A DNA stretch of 64,000 bases from the NCBI RefSeq assembly GCF_022601675.1, contig NZ_JAKVIL010000003.1, forward strand, positions 62,001-126,000. The letters run 5' to 3'. This DNA is from Ancylobacter gelatini. Lineage in GTDB: Bacteria > Pseudomonadota > Alphaproteobacteria > Rhizobiales > Xanthobacteraceae. Shown piece by piece: positions 18,289 to 26,496 of the stretch. A model generated the notes under the pieces. That model was not told the origin of the DNA and searched no databases. It was given only the letters and a program-made list of their open reading frames with translations. The number at the start of each line of letters is the position of its first letter. The first letter of the stretch is position 1. The position numbers and the translations under genes are program-made.

Positions 18289-19241
18289 CACGTCCTCCGG
18301 ATGCGGGGATCGGTCGCGCTCTGCACGAGGTCGACCACCAGATTGAGGAACACGAAGAACATGGAGAGCACGAGCATCGTGCCCTGCAGCAGCGGCAGGT
18401 CGCGCTGGAAGATCGCCGAGGCCAGCAGGAAGCCGGTGCCCGGCCAGGCGAACACGGTTTCCACCAGCACGGAGCCGCCCAGCATGTTGCCGAGCTGGAG
18501 CCCCATCACCGCGAGCGCGGTCGGCAGGGCGTTGCGGATGACGTGCCACAGCACGCTCTGGCGCCGCAGGCCCTTGGCGCGCAGCGTGGTGATGAAGTCC
18601 TGATCCAGCACGTCGACGACGCTGGCGCGCAGGGTGCGGGCGATCACCGCCATGGGGATGGCGGCGGTGGCGATGGTGGGCAGGATGAGGTGGCTGATAT
18701 GCGCCCAGTCCGGTCGCCAGCCGCCGGAGCGATCCGGCCCGATGCCGAGCGGGGGCAGCCAGTTGAGATCCACCGCGAACACGATGACCAGCATGATCGC
18801 CAGCCAGTAATGCGGCACGCTCACGCCGGAGATGGTGATGAGGTTGACGATGTGGTCGACCGGGCGGTCGCGCCACAGGCCGGCGACGATACCGAGCAGG
18901 AAGCCGAGAATGCAGGCGACGAGGCCGGCACTGGTGGCGAGGATGAAGGTGTTGCCGACGGCACTCATCACTTCGGTGGCGACCGGGCGTCCGCTGCCGA
19001 TGGAGGTGCCGAGATTGCCGACCGCCGCATTACCCAGCCAGATCGCGTACTGGACCAGGAAGGGCCGGTCGAGGCCGAACTCGCGTCGGGCCTCGTCGAC
19101 CATTTCCTGCGTGGCTTCGTTGGGCAGCAGCGCGCTGATCGGATCCCCTGGTGCGATATGCACCAGGGAGAACACGATGAAGGTTACGCCGATCCCGATC
19201 GGAACCGCATAGAGAATGCGGCGGACGACATAGAGGAGCAT
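18288..19241 (-). CDS. peptide-type ABC transporter permease, DppB-like
   Basis: 317 residues, six predicted spans. The N-terminus MLLYVVRRILYAVPIGIGVT, followed by FSLVHIAPGDPI, is characteristic of DppB/OppB. The EAA loop is LRAKGLRRQSVLWHVIRNAL. It begins 37 bases after the binding-protein stop and forms the translocation pore with the DppC-like protein. Confidence 0.9.
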   Translation of the reverse strand: MLLYVVRRILYAVPIGIGVTFIVFSLVHIAPGDPISALLPNEATQEMVDEARREFGLDRPFLVQYAIWLGNAAVGNLGTSIGSGRPVATEVMSAVGNTFILATSAGLVACILGFLLGIVAGLWRDRPVDHIVNLITISGVSVPHYWLAIMLVIVFAVDLNWLPPLGIGPDRSGGWRPDWAHISHLILPTIATAAIPMAVIARTLRASVVDVLDQDFITTLRAKGLRRQSVLWHVIRNALPTALAVMGLQLGNMLGGSVLVETVFAWPGTGFLLASAIFQRDLPLLQGTMLVLSMFFVFLNLVVDLVQSATDPRIRRT

Positions 19242-19278
19242 CAGTCTTACCTTGGGAGCTTGGGCTCAGTAGGTGGGC

Positions 19279-20883
19279 TCAGGGCTCGATCGAGATGGGC
19301 GAGAAGTCGACGAACCAGCTCTGGGCATGGACGTGGCCCTTGATCTTGGGCGACAGGGCCCGCGAGCCGACATCGTGGACGATCCAGACCATATCGGCGC
19401 GGTCGACGAGGCGCTGATGGATCTTCGCGACCAGTTCGTCCTGCTTCTTGGGGTCGAACTCGTTGCGGATCTCCAGGGCGAGGCGCTCGATTTCCTCGTC
19501 GCGGATGCTGCCCCAGTTGGAGCCCTTCGGCGCGATTTCCTCGGGCGTCACGTAGCGCAGCACGGCGACATAGGGGTCGTTGGTGCTGTAGCTGTTGTTG
19601 AGGATGGTGATGCCCTTGTTCTCGTCCGCCTGGGCGCCGACGCGGCGGCGGCCGCGCAGGGCTTCCCACTCGAAGACTTCCAGCTCCATCTCGATGCCGA
19701 CTTCGCGCAGGTTCTCCTGGATGAACTCGTTCATCAGCAGCGGGTACATCTGGCCGGAACCCGAGGTCGAGATCGCGGCCTTCACCTTGAGCGGCTTGTC
19801 GGGACCATAGCCGGCTTCCTTGAGCAGCTTGCGCGCCTCGTCGGGGTCGTACTTGACGTCGAATGTCGGCTTGCCGAACCACGGGCTCTGCGGCGAGACC
19901 ATGCCCTTGGCGGGGACGGCGAGGCCGTTCAGCACCTTGACGAGACCGTCGCGGTCGATGGCGAGGTTGACGGCCTTGCGCACCCGGATGTCCGTGAAGG
20001 GAGAGCCGTCCAGTTCGCTCAGCGTGTAGGGCCAGACATGGGGGATGGCGTTGGTCGAGATCTTCATCCCGGCCGAGGTCAGCTTCTCCACCGTGTCGGG
20101 CGAGGGGCTTTCCGCCCAGTCGACGCGGCCCGACAGCAGGGCGGCGGTGCGCGCCGAGACTTCCGGGATCGGCAGCAGGACCAGACGGTCGAGCTTGGGC
20201 ACGCGGTCCTTGTCCCAGTATTCCTTGTTCGGCAGCAGTTCGAGGCGCTGGCGCGGCACCAGTTCCTCGACCTTCCACGGGCCGGTGCCCGAGGGCGTGG
20301 CGCGGAACTTGTCCCAGTCGTTGCCGAGCTTGGCATACTGGGCCGGCGAGGCGATGAGGAAGCGCGGGAGCTGGTAGGGGAACAGCGAGTCTGGCGCCTT
20401 GGTGGTGAACTCCACCGTGTAATCGTCGATCTTCTTCCAGCTCTTGAGCGACGCCAGGTAGATCTTGAGCTGACGCTCGAACGAGGCGTCATAGGCCGGG
20501 TAGCTTTTGTTGAACGCGCGTTCGAGGTTGAAGATCACGGCATCGGCGTTGAAGTCCGATCCGTCGTGGAACTTCACGCCCTCGCGCAGCTTGACGATCC
20601 ATTTGGTCGTGTCGTTCGGATCGACGTGCCATTCGGTGGCGAGCGCCGGGCGCAGGTCCGCCGAGGTGTCGGAGCGCGACAGATCATAGGAGATCAGCGG
20701 ATCGTAGATGGTGAAGCCCGCGAAGCGGACGCCTTCGGTGCCCTGGTCCGGGGCGCCGTCGATCAGCGGAATATCCGCCAGCGTCATGGCGACGCGAAGC
20801 GTGCCCTGCGCAAGTGCCGGACTGGCCGCGAACGCGGCAACCATCAGCCCGGCCATCAATTTGGAACAGATACGAAGGTTCAT
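19279..20883 (-). CDS. ABC transporter substrate-binding protein, family 5 (DppA/OppA-like)
   Basis: 534 residues. A Sec signal peptide (MNLRICSKLMAGLMVAAFAA, cleaved near SPALAQG) leads to a periplasmic protein of the SBP_bac_5 fold: LREGVKFHDGSDFNADAVIFN is the typical family motif, and RVRKAVNLAIDRDGLVKVLNG matches the second half. Family members bind peptides, nickel, opines, glutathione or other compounds, so the ligand is unknown; the linked amidases suggest an amide. It is the first gene of the operon; the promoter and a 13-base element shared with the other amidase operon lie just upstream. Confidence 0.9.
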   Translation of the reverse strand: MNLRICSKLMAGLMVAAFAASPALAQGTLRVAMTLADIPLIDGAPDQGTEGVRFAGFTIYDPLISYDLSRSDTSADLRPALATEWHVDPNDTTKWIVKLREGVKFHDGSDFNADAVIFNLERAFNKSYPAYDASFERQLKIYLASLKSWKKIDDYTVEFTTKAPDSLFPYQLPRFLIASPAQYAKLGNDWDKFRATPSGTGPWKVEELVPRQRLELLPNKEYWDKDRVPKLDRLVLLPIPEVSARTAALLSGRVDWAESPSPDTVEKLTSAGMKISTNAIPHVWPYTLSELDGSPFTDIRVRKAVNLAIDRDGLVKVLNGLAVPAKGMVSPQSPWFGKPTFDVKYDPDEARKLLKEAGYGPDKPLKVKAAISTSGSGQMYPLLMNEFIQENLREVGIEMELEVFEWEALRGRRRVGAQADENKGITILNNSYSTNDPYVAVLRYVTPEEIAPKGSNWGSIRDEEIERLALEIRNEFDPKKQDELVAKIHQRLVDRADMVWIVHDVGSRALSPKIKGHVHAQSWFVDFSPISIEP

Positions 20884-20897
20884 CAGCCACTCCTGAC

Positions 20898-20931
20898 GGC
20901 AAGTTCTATAGTGTTTAAAATCTAGTGTTTA
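20898..20931 (-). promoter_or_regulatory. promoter/operator region of the ABC-amidase operon
   Basis: On the minus strand the 13-base sequence TATAGAACTTGCC (20910-20898) is identical to one upstream of the amidase at 26199. Just upstream lies a direct repeat AAACACTA (two copies within 20911-20931, minus strand). A candidate -10 is TAGATT at 20924-20919, with TTGACG about 16 bases further upstream. The shared element would sit just downstream of the -10, where a repressor such as the GntR protein at 23778 could block transcription. Binding by that protein is inference. Confidence 0.5.
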
Positions 20932-21161
20932 CGGAGTGGCGTCAATGTGAGCGGCGCCTGAATGCCAAGCAAACGGCGCGTAAAGTTTGAGCATTCGGAG
21001 CGCGGAAAGGCAGGCGGGGGCTGGATTTCGTACGGCGTCGCGCGCGGCGGACCCGCCCGGTATCGGGGCACGGGGCACCGCCCGGCGCGCGGGGCTGACG
21101 ATATGAAAGATGACGATAGGGAAGGTGTGGCGCCGCGCGGGGATCGGTGCGGCGCCGGGGC

Positions 21162-22331
21162 TCACAGCTTGCGTTCCCAGAAGCGGAACAGCGGGGCGGT
21201 GAGCGTCGCCACCAGCACGATGCGCACGAAGTGCCAGGCGGCGACGATGGGCGGGGCGAGGCCGAGCGCCTCCGCCGTGAGCGACATTTCGGCGACGCCG
21301 CCGGGCGAGGCGGCGAGCACGGCGGTGGGGAAGTCGACATAGCCCGACACCGCCCAGGCAATGGCGACATTGGCGAGCAGCAGCAGCAGGGTGGCGACCA
21401 CCGTCGCCGGCACGAAGCGCGAGCCGAACCGGCGCAGCGTGAGCCAGTGGAACCGCGCACCCAGCGAAATGCCGATGGCGATCTGCGCGATGGCGCGGGC
21501 ATAGGGCGGGGCGGCGATCGGTTCCTGCGCCATCAGGCCGAAGCCCGCGCCGACGATGAGGCCGCCGAGCAGGAAGGCGTTGAAGATGCGCAGCCGGTTC
21601 ATGACCTGCGCGCACACCCCCGCCGTCACCACCCCGGCCGCGAGCATCAGCGTCGACATTTCGGGGCGGTGGCTGAGCGGGACCGTGGCGGCGTGGTGCA
21701 TATAGAGCGTCAGCCCGGCCGGCACGGTGAGCACGATCACCACCACACGCAGGCTCTGCGCCACCGAGACCACGGTGATGTTGGCGTTGAACTGGTGCGC
21801 GAGCCCCGCCATTTCCGCCAGTCCGCCGGGCATCACCGCGAAGAAGGCGCTGCGCCGGTCGCAGCCGCCGAGCCGGGCAAGCGGCAGCGACAGGAGCACC
21901 GAGACCAGGATCGAGACGACGCCGGCGAGCGTGATGATGAGCCCGAGATCCAGTACCTGCCGACCGACCTCGGGCGTGAAGAACACGCCGACCGCGAAGC
22001 CCGCGACGCTCTGGCCGTATTGGCGCACGAAGGCGGGAACCGGCAGGGAAAAGCCGGTCATGCTCATGAGCGCCGCGCAGAACAGCGCGCCGAGCAGCCA
22101 GGGCAGGGGCGTGTGGCCGAGGTGGAACAGCAGGCCGGCCAATGTCGCCAGCGCGCCGCCGCCGATCACCCGTCCCCAGTCCGGCAGGCGGTTGAAATGG
22201 CGTTGCAGCAGGGCGCCGGCCAGCGGCTCGGGACGCGTGGCCTCGACCTCGCGCTCGATCTCTTCCTCGATCTCCTCCTCATTGCCCGCGCCGGTCAGCG
22301 GGGAGCCGGTCTGGTCGGTGCGGTCGGTCAT
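21162..22331 (-). CDS. AbrB family membrane protein (PF05145-like)
   Basis: 389 residues from ATG 22331, overlapping the amidase stop by 4 bases. After an acidic N-terminus (EEEIEEEIEREVE) come two related membrane halves, each with a Pro-Gly-Gly turn: FFAVMPGGLAEMAGLAHQF and LAASPGGVAEMSLTAEALG. This is the AbrB family, once labelled putative ammonia monooxygenase and better viewed as a transporter-like protein of unknown substrate. Translation coupling to an amidase suggests it moves the amidase substrate or product, perhaps ammonium or an acid. A longer frame to 22475 lies within the amidase gene and is rejected. Confidence 0.85.
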   Translation of the reverse strand: MTDRTDQTGSPLTGAGNEEEIEEEIEREVEATRPEPLAGALLQRHFNRLPDWGRVIGGGALATLAGLLFHLGHTPLPWLLGALFCAALMSMTGFSLPVPAFVRQYGQSVAGFAVGVFFTPEVGRQVLDLGLIITLAGVVSILVSVLLSLPLARLGGCDRRSAFFAVMPGGLAEMAGLAHQFNANITVVSVAQSLRVVVIVLTVPAGLTLYMHHAATVPLSHRPEMSTLMLAAGVVTAGVCAQVMNRLRIFNAFLLGGLIVGAGFGLMAQEPIAAPPYARAIAQIAIGISLGARFHWLTLRRFGSRFVPATVVATLLLLLANVAIAWAVSGYVDFPTAVLAASPGGVAEMSLTAEALGLAPPIVAAWHFVRIVLVATLTAPLFRFWERKL

Positions 22332-23686
22332 GACGGCACCTCCCCGCACACCCAGCGCGCCAGCGCGCAGAGCCGCGCATCCATCTGCGCCGTGCCGGCG
22401 AGCTGGAGGCCCCAGGGCAGGCCGTCGGCCGCCATGAGCGGCAGGCTGAAGCTGGGAAAGCCGAGCCACGACCAATAGGCGAGATAGGTGCGGCTGCCGG
22501 TGAGCGCGTGGCCCTTCGGCGCGGGGCCGGAGGCGGCCGGCAGCACGAAGGCATCGGCGTCGAGCGCGGTCAGGGTGCGGGTGGTGAGGCGGCGGGCGAT
22601 GCTCTGCTTCAACCGCAGTTCCTCATAATCCAGCGCCGTCATGTCGCGACCGCGCGCGATCAGGCCATGGATGCGCGGGCCGATGGCCTCGCCATGCTGC
22701 TCGACATAGTCGCGATAGGGGAAGCGCATGTCGTAGGTCACCATGTCGAGCGAGCCGTCGACATGGGCATCGAGATAGGATTCCAGCGCGCGCACCTCCT
22801 CGCTGTCCTCGCGGCCGATGAACTCCACGCCGCGCGCGGCGAGGGCGCGGCACTGCGCGTTGAAAATCTCGCGATGCGCGACGGACACCTCGTCCCAGCC
22901 CTTGAGGGTGAGCCGGATCAGCCGCCGGGGCTTGGCCGGCGCCGGGGCGCTGTCCGCAGCGCCGGCGAGGCGCGGATGGCCGGGGCTGCCGATCGCGGCG
23001 ATCGCGGACGCCGCCGCCCACAGCTCATCGAGCGAATTGGCCAGCAGGCCGAGATGATCATGCGTCACCGAGAGCGGGTGGACGCCGCCGGTCGGCAGCG
23101 CGCCGAGCGTGCCCTTGTAGCCGAAGCAGCCATTATAGGAGGCGGGGCGCAGCACCGAGCCCTGGGTCTGGGTGCCGAGCGCCAGCGGCAGCAGGCCGGC
23201 GCCGACCACCGCGCCGGAGCCGCTCGAAGATCCGCCCGGCGTGCGCTCGGTATCATGGGCGTTGACGGTGGGGCCGGGGCCGCCAATGGCGAATTCTGTG
23301 GTGACGGTCTTGCCGAACGGGATCGCCCCGGCCTCGCGCAGCGCGGTGACGCAGGCGGCGTCACGCCCGGTCATGCGCCCGGCAAAGGCGGCGTTGCCGC
23401 AGCCGGTGGGCATGTCGCGGGTCTCGATGATGTCCTTGATGCCGACCGGGCAGCCATCCAGCACCCCGCGCGGCCGGCCGGCGCGGTAACGCTCGGTCGA
23501 GGCGTCGGCCGCGCGCCGGCAGGCCTCGACGTCGAGAAAGGCGAAGGCGTGCAGCGTGGCCTCCCGCGCGAGCACCCGCTCAATGGTCGCCTCCATGTCC
23601 TCGCGCGGCGTGCGCGCGCCCGACAGATAGGCGCGGCGCCGCGTGGCGAAGGGCGTGAGCGGCGGGGCGGGCGGCGGGCTGTACAT
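22328..23686 (-). CDS. amidase (amidase-signature family), copy 3
   Basis: 452 residues. Triad: Lys84 in VGIKDIIE, cis-Ser153 in TPGGSSSGSGAVVG and nucleophile Ser177 in GTQTQGSVLRPAS. Sequence order is typical of AtzF/allophanate-hydrolase-like and other small-substrate amidases, but there is no C-terminal extra domain. Start ATG 23686 has a TGGAGA ribosome site 8 bases upstream. It follows the GntR gene by 91 bases and overlaps the AbrB-type gene. It is clearly distinct from the two tandem amidases at 12600-15241. Confidence 0.9.
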   Translation of the reverse strand: MYSPPPAPPLTPFATRRRAYLSGARTPREDMEATIERVLAREATLHAFAFLDVEACRRAADASTERYRAGRPRGVLDGCPVGIKDIIETRDMPTGCGNAAFAGRMTGRDAACVTALREAGAIPFGKTVTTEFAIGGPGPTVNAHDTERTPGGSSSGSGAVVGAGLLPLALGTQTQGSVLRPASYNGCFGYKGTLGALPTGGVHPLSVTHDHLGLLANSLDELWAAASAIAAIGSPGHPRLAGAADSAPAPAKPRRLIRLTLKGWDEVSVAHREIFNAQCRALAARGVEFIGREDSEEVRALESYLDAHVDGSLDMVTYDMRFPYRDYVEQHGEAIGPRIHGLIARGRDMTALDYEELRLKQSIARRLTTRTLTALDADAFVLPAASGPAPKGHALTGSRTYLAYWSWLGFPSFSLPLMAADGLPWGLQLAGTAQMDARLCALARWVCGEVPS

Positions 23687-23777
23687 GAACGGTGTCTCCA
23701 GGGCAAAAGAGGGCCGGCTGCGCCGGAGGCCGGCACAGTGGGCGGGTTCGCGATGTCTGGCCGCGCGGGCCGGGAAA

Positions 23778-24512
23778 TCAGTCGGATTCGGACACGTAAT
23801 GGGCGTCGTTGCAGGCGCGCATCATGCGCCACTCCAGCGGCGTACCCTTGAGGTCGAAGCCGATGCGCTCGATCTGCAGCATCGGCTCGCCCAGGGCGAC
23901 GCCAAGAAGCTCGACATCGTTGGCCTCGGCCTTGACGGCCGTGACCTTCTCCTGAACCTTGGCGATGATGATGTGGTACTGGCGCTCCAGCAGCTGGTAG
24001 AGCACCTCGGGCCGGGTCGCGTCGATCAGCACGCCGATGCCCGGCATCACGTCCTCGCGCAGCGCCAGATTCTCGATCACCAGCGGTCGCTTGCGGAACA
24101 GGCGCAGGCGCCGCACGCGGGCGATATGCGCGCCGCGGCTGATGCCCAGCGCGCGCGCCTCCTGCGCCGAGGCCCGCGCCGGGTTCACGTCGATATAGGC
24201 GGTTTCCTGGTTCAGGCGCTCGCCGTCGCTGGTCACCAGCCGGTAATAGCGCTGCACCTCCTGGCGGTGGGTGTGCATGGCAACCGTGGTGCCGCGCCCG
24301 CGCTGGCGCACCAGCAGGCGCTGGTCGGCCAGTTCCTCGATGGCCTTGCGCGCCGTGCCGACGCTCACGCCATATTCCGCGGCCAGCGCGTTCTCGCTCG
24401 GCACCAGCTCGCCCGGGCGCCACTCCCCGCTCTGCACCCGCCGGAGCAGGTCTTCCTTCATCCGGAGATAAAGCGGTTTGGCCGCTTCCGCTGCCTCTGC
24501 CATCGCCACCAT
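23778..24512 (-). CDS. GntR family regulator with UTRA domain (HutC subfamily)
   Basis: 244 residues. An N-terminal winged helix-turn-helix (about 12-80) holds ELVPSENALAAEYGVSVGTARKAIEEL. It is followed by a UTRA effector domain (about 95-240) with RVRRLRLFRKRPLVIENLAL and YQLLERQYHIIIAKVQEKV. HutC-type regulators usually repress catabolic genes until a pathway metabolite binds. The start is uncertain: ATG 24512 lies 16 bases after the small-subunit stop and close to an AGG; 24542 and 24575 are in frame but overlap that gene. Lying inside the amidase operon, it probably controls it and, through the shared upstream element, the ABC-amidase operon too. Confidence 0.85.
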   Translation of the reverse strand: MVAMAEAAEAAKPLYLRMKEDLLRRVQSGEWRPGELVPSENALAAEYGVSVGTARKAIEELADQRLLVRQRGRGTTVAMHTHRQEVQRYYRLVTSDGERLNQETAYIDVNPARASAQEARALGISRGAHIARVRRLRLFRKRPLVIENLALREDVMPGIGVLIDATRPEVLYQLLERQYHIIIAKVQEKVTAVKAEANDVELLGVALGEPMLQIERIGFDLKGTPLEWRMMRACNDAHYVSESD

Positions 24513-24528
24513 GATCCTGTCGCCGTCC

Positions 24529-24726
24529 TCAGAATTCCTCATGAGGATAGACGGGCGGGATCGGGTCGACATCATCCATCTGTGGTCCGATGACCGCTTC
24601 GATCTCGTTCAGCGCCTTCATCCACAGGGAGAGGCGCAGATAGACATTGCGGATCTCGTCCTCGGGGACCGGGACGCCCTGGAGCGCCAGCGCGGCGCGG
24701 ACGTAATCTTCGGAGACTTCATACAT
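24529..24726 (-). CDS. AtzG-like small amidase subunit (DUF4089-type)
   Basis: 65 residues, acidic, with an excellent AGAAGGAG ribosome site before ATG 24726. It starts 21 bases after the amidase stop. Two helices are expected: SEDYVRAALALQGVPVPEDE and NVYLRLSLWMKALNEIEAVI, then the tail MDDVDPIPPVYPHEEF. Size, helical layout and the DVDPIPPVYP tail resemble AtzG, the small subunit that stabilises the amidase AtzE, and GatC, which plays the same part for GatA. Assignment is by pattern, not by alignment. It would be expected to bind the amidase encoded just upstream. Confidence 0.65.
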   Translation of the reverse strand: MYEVSEDYVRAALALQGVPVPEDEIRNVYLRLSLWMKALNEIEAVIGPQMDDVDPIPPVYPHEEF

Positions 24727-24747
24727 GGCCGGCTCCTTCTCGCGGGT

Positions 24748-26199
24748 TCACGCCGCCATCGGCGCCAAGGTGGCGTCCAGTTCCGGCAGATGGCGATACC
24801 AGCCCGCCGCGCGCTCATAGGCATGAGCGATGTTCAGCAGATCCGCCTCGCCGAACGGGCGGGTGGCGAACTGCAGCGCCAGCGGCAGGCCCTCGCCGGA
24901 GAAGCCCATCGGCACCGAGATGGCCGGCACATTGGCGAGACTGAACGGATAGACGCTGATGCGCCGTTCCATCAGCCGCACCACGGCCTCGTCGGAGGAT
25001 TCGACCTTTTCCTGTTCCTGCTCGATCGGCTTGGTGGCGCGGATCATGGTGGGGCTGACCAGCGCGTCGAACTCCTTCATCGCCTCCAGCACCTGCCGGC
25101 GCACCACGACGCGGGCGCGCATGGCGCGGTTGTAGACTGTGGCGGGGATCAGCGAGGAGGCGGCGAGGCGGGTGCGGGTGCCGACATCGAAGCGGTCATA
25201 GCGGTCGCGCAGATACTTCTTCACGAACCAGGCGGCGACGTCGGCATCGGTGCTCAGCAATTGCAGCGGCACGGCGTAGAGCGCCAGCGGCAGCGAGACT
25301 TCCTCGATCTGCGCGCCGAGGCCGCGCAGCACGTCGAGCGCGGCGGAAAAGGCGGTCCTGACCTCGTCGGTGGTGCCGCTGCCCCACGCGATCTCGCGCA
25401 CCACGGCGATGCGCCGGCCCTTTATCGAGCGCTCCAGCCCGGCGGCGTAGGCATCGGCCGGGCGATGGCTGCACAGCGGGTCGCGCGCGTCCGGGCCGGC
25501 GATCGCCTCCATGACCCGCGCGATGTCGCCGACGCTGCGCGCCAGCGGGCCGATGGTGTCGGTGGTGTAGGCTTCCATCACGCCGCCATGGCGGCTGACG
25601 CGGCCATAGGTCGGGCGCAGGCCCGCGACCCCGTTGAGCGCGGCGGGGCCGCGCACCGAGCCGCCGGTGTCCTCGCCGAGCGAGAAGGTGCACATGCGCG
25701 CGGCCGGCGCGATCCCCGAGCCGGTCGAGGAGCTGGAGGCGGAGTAGGCCGGGTTCCACGGGTTGCGCGGCTGGCCATAGGGGAAGGTGAGCGTGCCGCC
25801 CTTGCCGAATTCGTGCAGGTTCTGCTTGCCGAGCAGGATGGCGCCGGCGGCCTCCAGCTTCTCGATCACGGCAGCATTGCCGGGGGCGACCATTTCGTGC
25901 GGGTCGAGCACCTTGGTGGCGAGCGTGGTCGGGAAGCCGACGGCGTGCAGCTGGTCCTTCACGCCATAGGGTATGCCGTGGAGCGGGCCGCGATACCGGC
26001 CGGCGGCGATCTCGGCCTCGGCCTTGCGCGCGGCGGCGAGGGCGCGCTCGCCATCGACGGTGATCCAGGCGTTCAATATGCCGTCCCAGCGATCGATGCG
26101 GGCAAGGCTGGCGCTGACCAGATCCACCGGGGAGATGGCGCCCGTGCGTATCAGGGCCGCCTGTTCGCCACCGCTCAGAGCCGTCAGTTCGTCACTCAT
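24748..26199 (-). CDS. amidase (amidase-signature family), copy 4, with altered cis-Ser loop
   Basis: 483 residues from ATG 26199 (a GTG at 26232 is also in frame but would leave almost no leader after the promoter). Triad: Lys81 in YGVKDQLH, cis-Ser157 and nucleophile Ser181 in GEDTGGSVRGPA. The loop before the cis-Ser reads AYSASSSSTGSG instead of the family's usual PGGSSGGS, so the two glycines are serines while the 24-residue spacing to the nucleophile is kept. It is the first gene of its operon and is paired with the AtzG-like protein. Confidence 0.88.
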   Translation of the reverse strand: MSDELTALSGGEQAALIRTGAISPVDLVSASLARIDRWDGILNAWITVDGERALAAARKAEAEIAAGRYRGPLHGIPYGVKDQLHAVGFPTTLATKVLDPHEMVAPGNAAVIEKLEAAGAILLGKQNLHEFGKGGTLTFPYGQPRNPWNPAYSASSSSTGSGIAPAARMCTFSLGEDTGGSVRGPAALNGVAGLRPTYGRVSRHGGVMEAYTTDTIGPLARSVGDIARVMEAIAGPDARDPLCSHRPADAYAAGLERSIKGRRIAVVREIAWGSGTTDEVRTAFSAALDVLRGLGAQIEEVSLPLALYAVPLQLLSTDADVAAWFVKKYLRDRYDRFDVGTRTRLAASSLIPATVYNRAMRARVVVRRQVLEAMKEFDALVSPTMIRATKPIEQEQEKVESSDEAVVRLMERRISVYPFSLANVPAISVPMGFSGEGLPLALQFATRPFGEADLLNIAHAYERAAGWYRHLPELDATLAPMAA

Positions 26200-26235
26200 G
26201 CCTGCCACCACATGTCGATGCGCCACTGCCACTTG

Positions 26236-26264
26236 GGCAAGTTCTATATAGAATAACCTGTATA
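26236..26264 (-). promoter_or_regulatory. promoter/operator of the amidase-GntR operon
   Basis: On the minus strand, a candidate -10 TATACA (26264-26259) is followed by the perfect 12-base palindrome TTCTATATAGAA (26253-26242), which runs into TATAGAACTTGCC (26248-26236). The last 13 bases are the same as upstream of the ABC binding-protein gene at 20883. The palindrome resembles operators of HutC-type GntR regulators, which are AT-rich dyads of about this size. It is a good candidate target of the GntR protein encoded in this operon. Confidence 0.55.
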
Positions 26265-26496
26265 ATTTTGTCGAGGCCTGCGCCGTCGCTTCCCGGAAAA
26301 TTCCGATCCTGGCCCGGCATGGCGCGCAACTGGCCGTGGACCGGTTCCGGGCCGTGCATTATGCTACCGGCGAGAAGGTTGCCGGCGCGCGCGGTCGGCT
26401 GAGGTCGCCGGATGCCGGCGGTTTCGCGCATGGCGGATGGCGTCGCCGCAACGGGTTTCGCCCGGTGCGCAGGAATGGGGACGGGATTGTGAGGTA

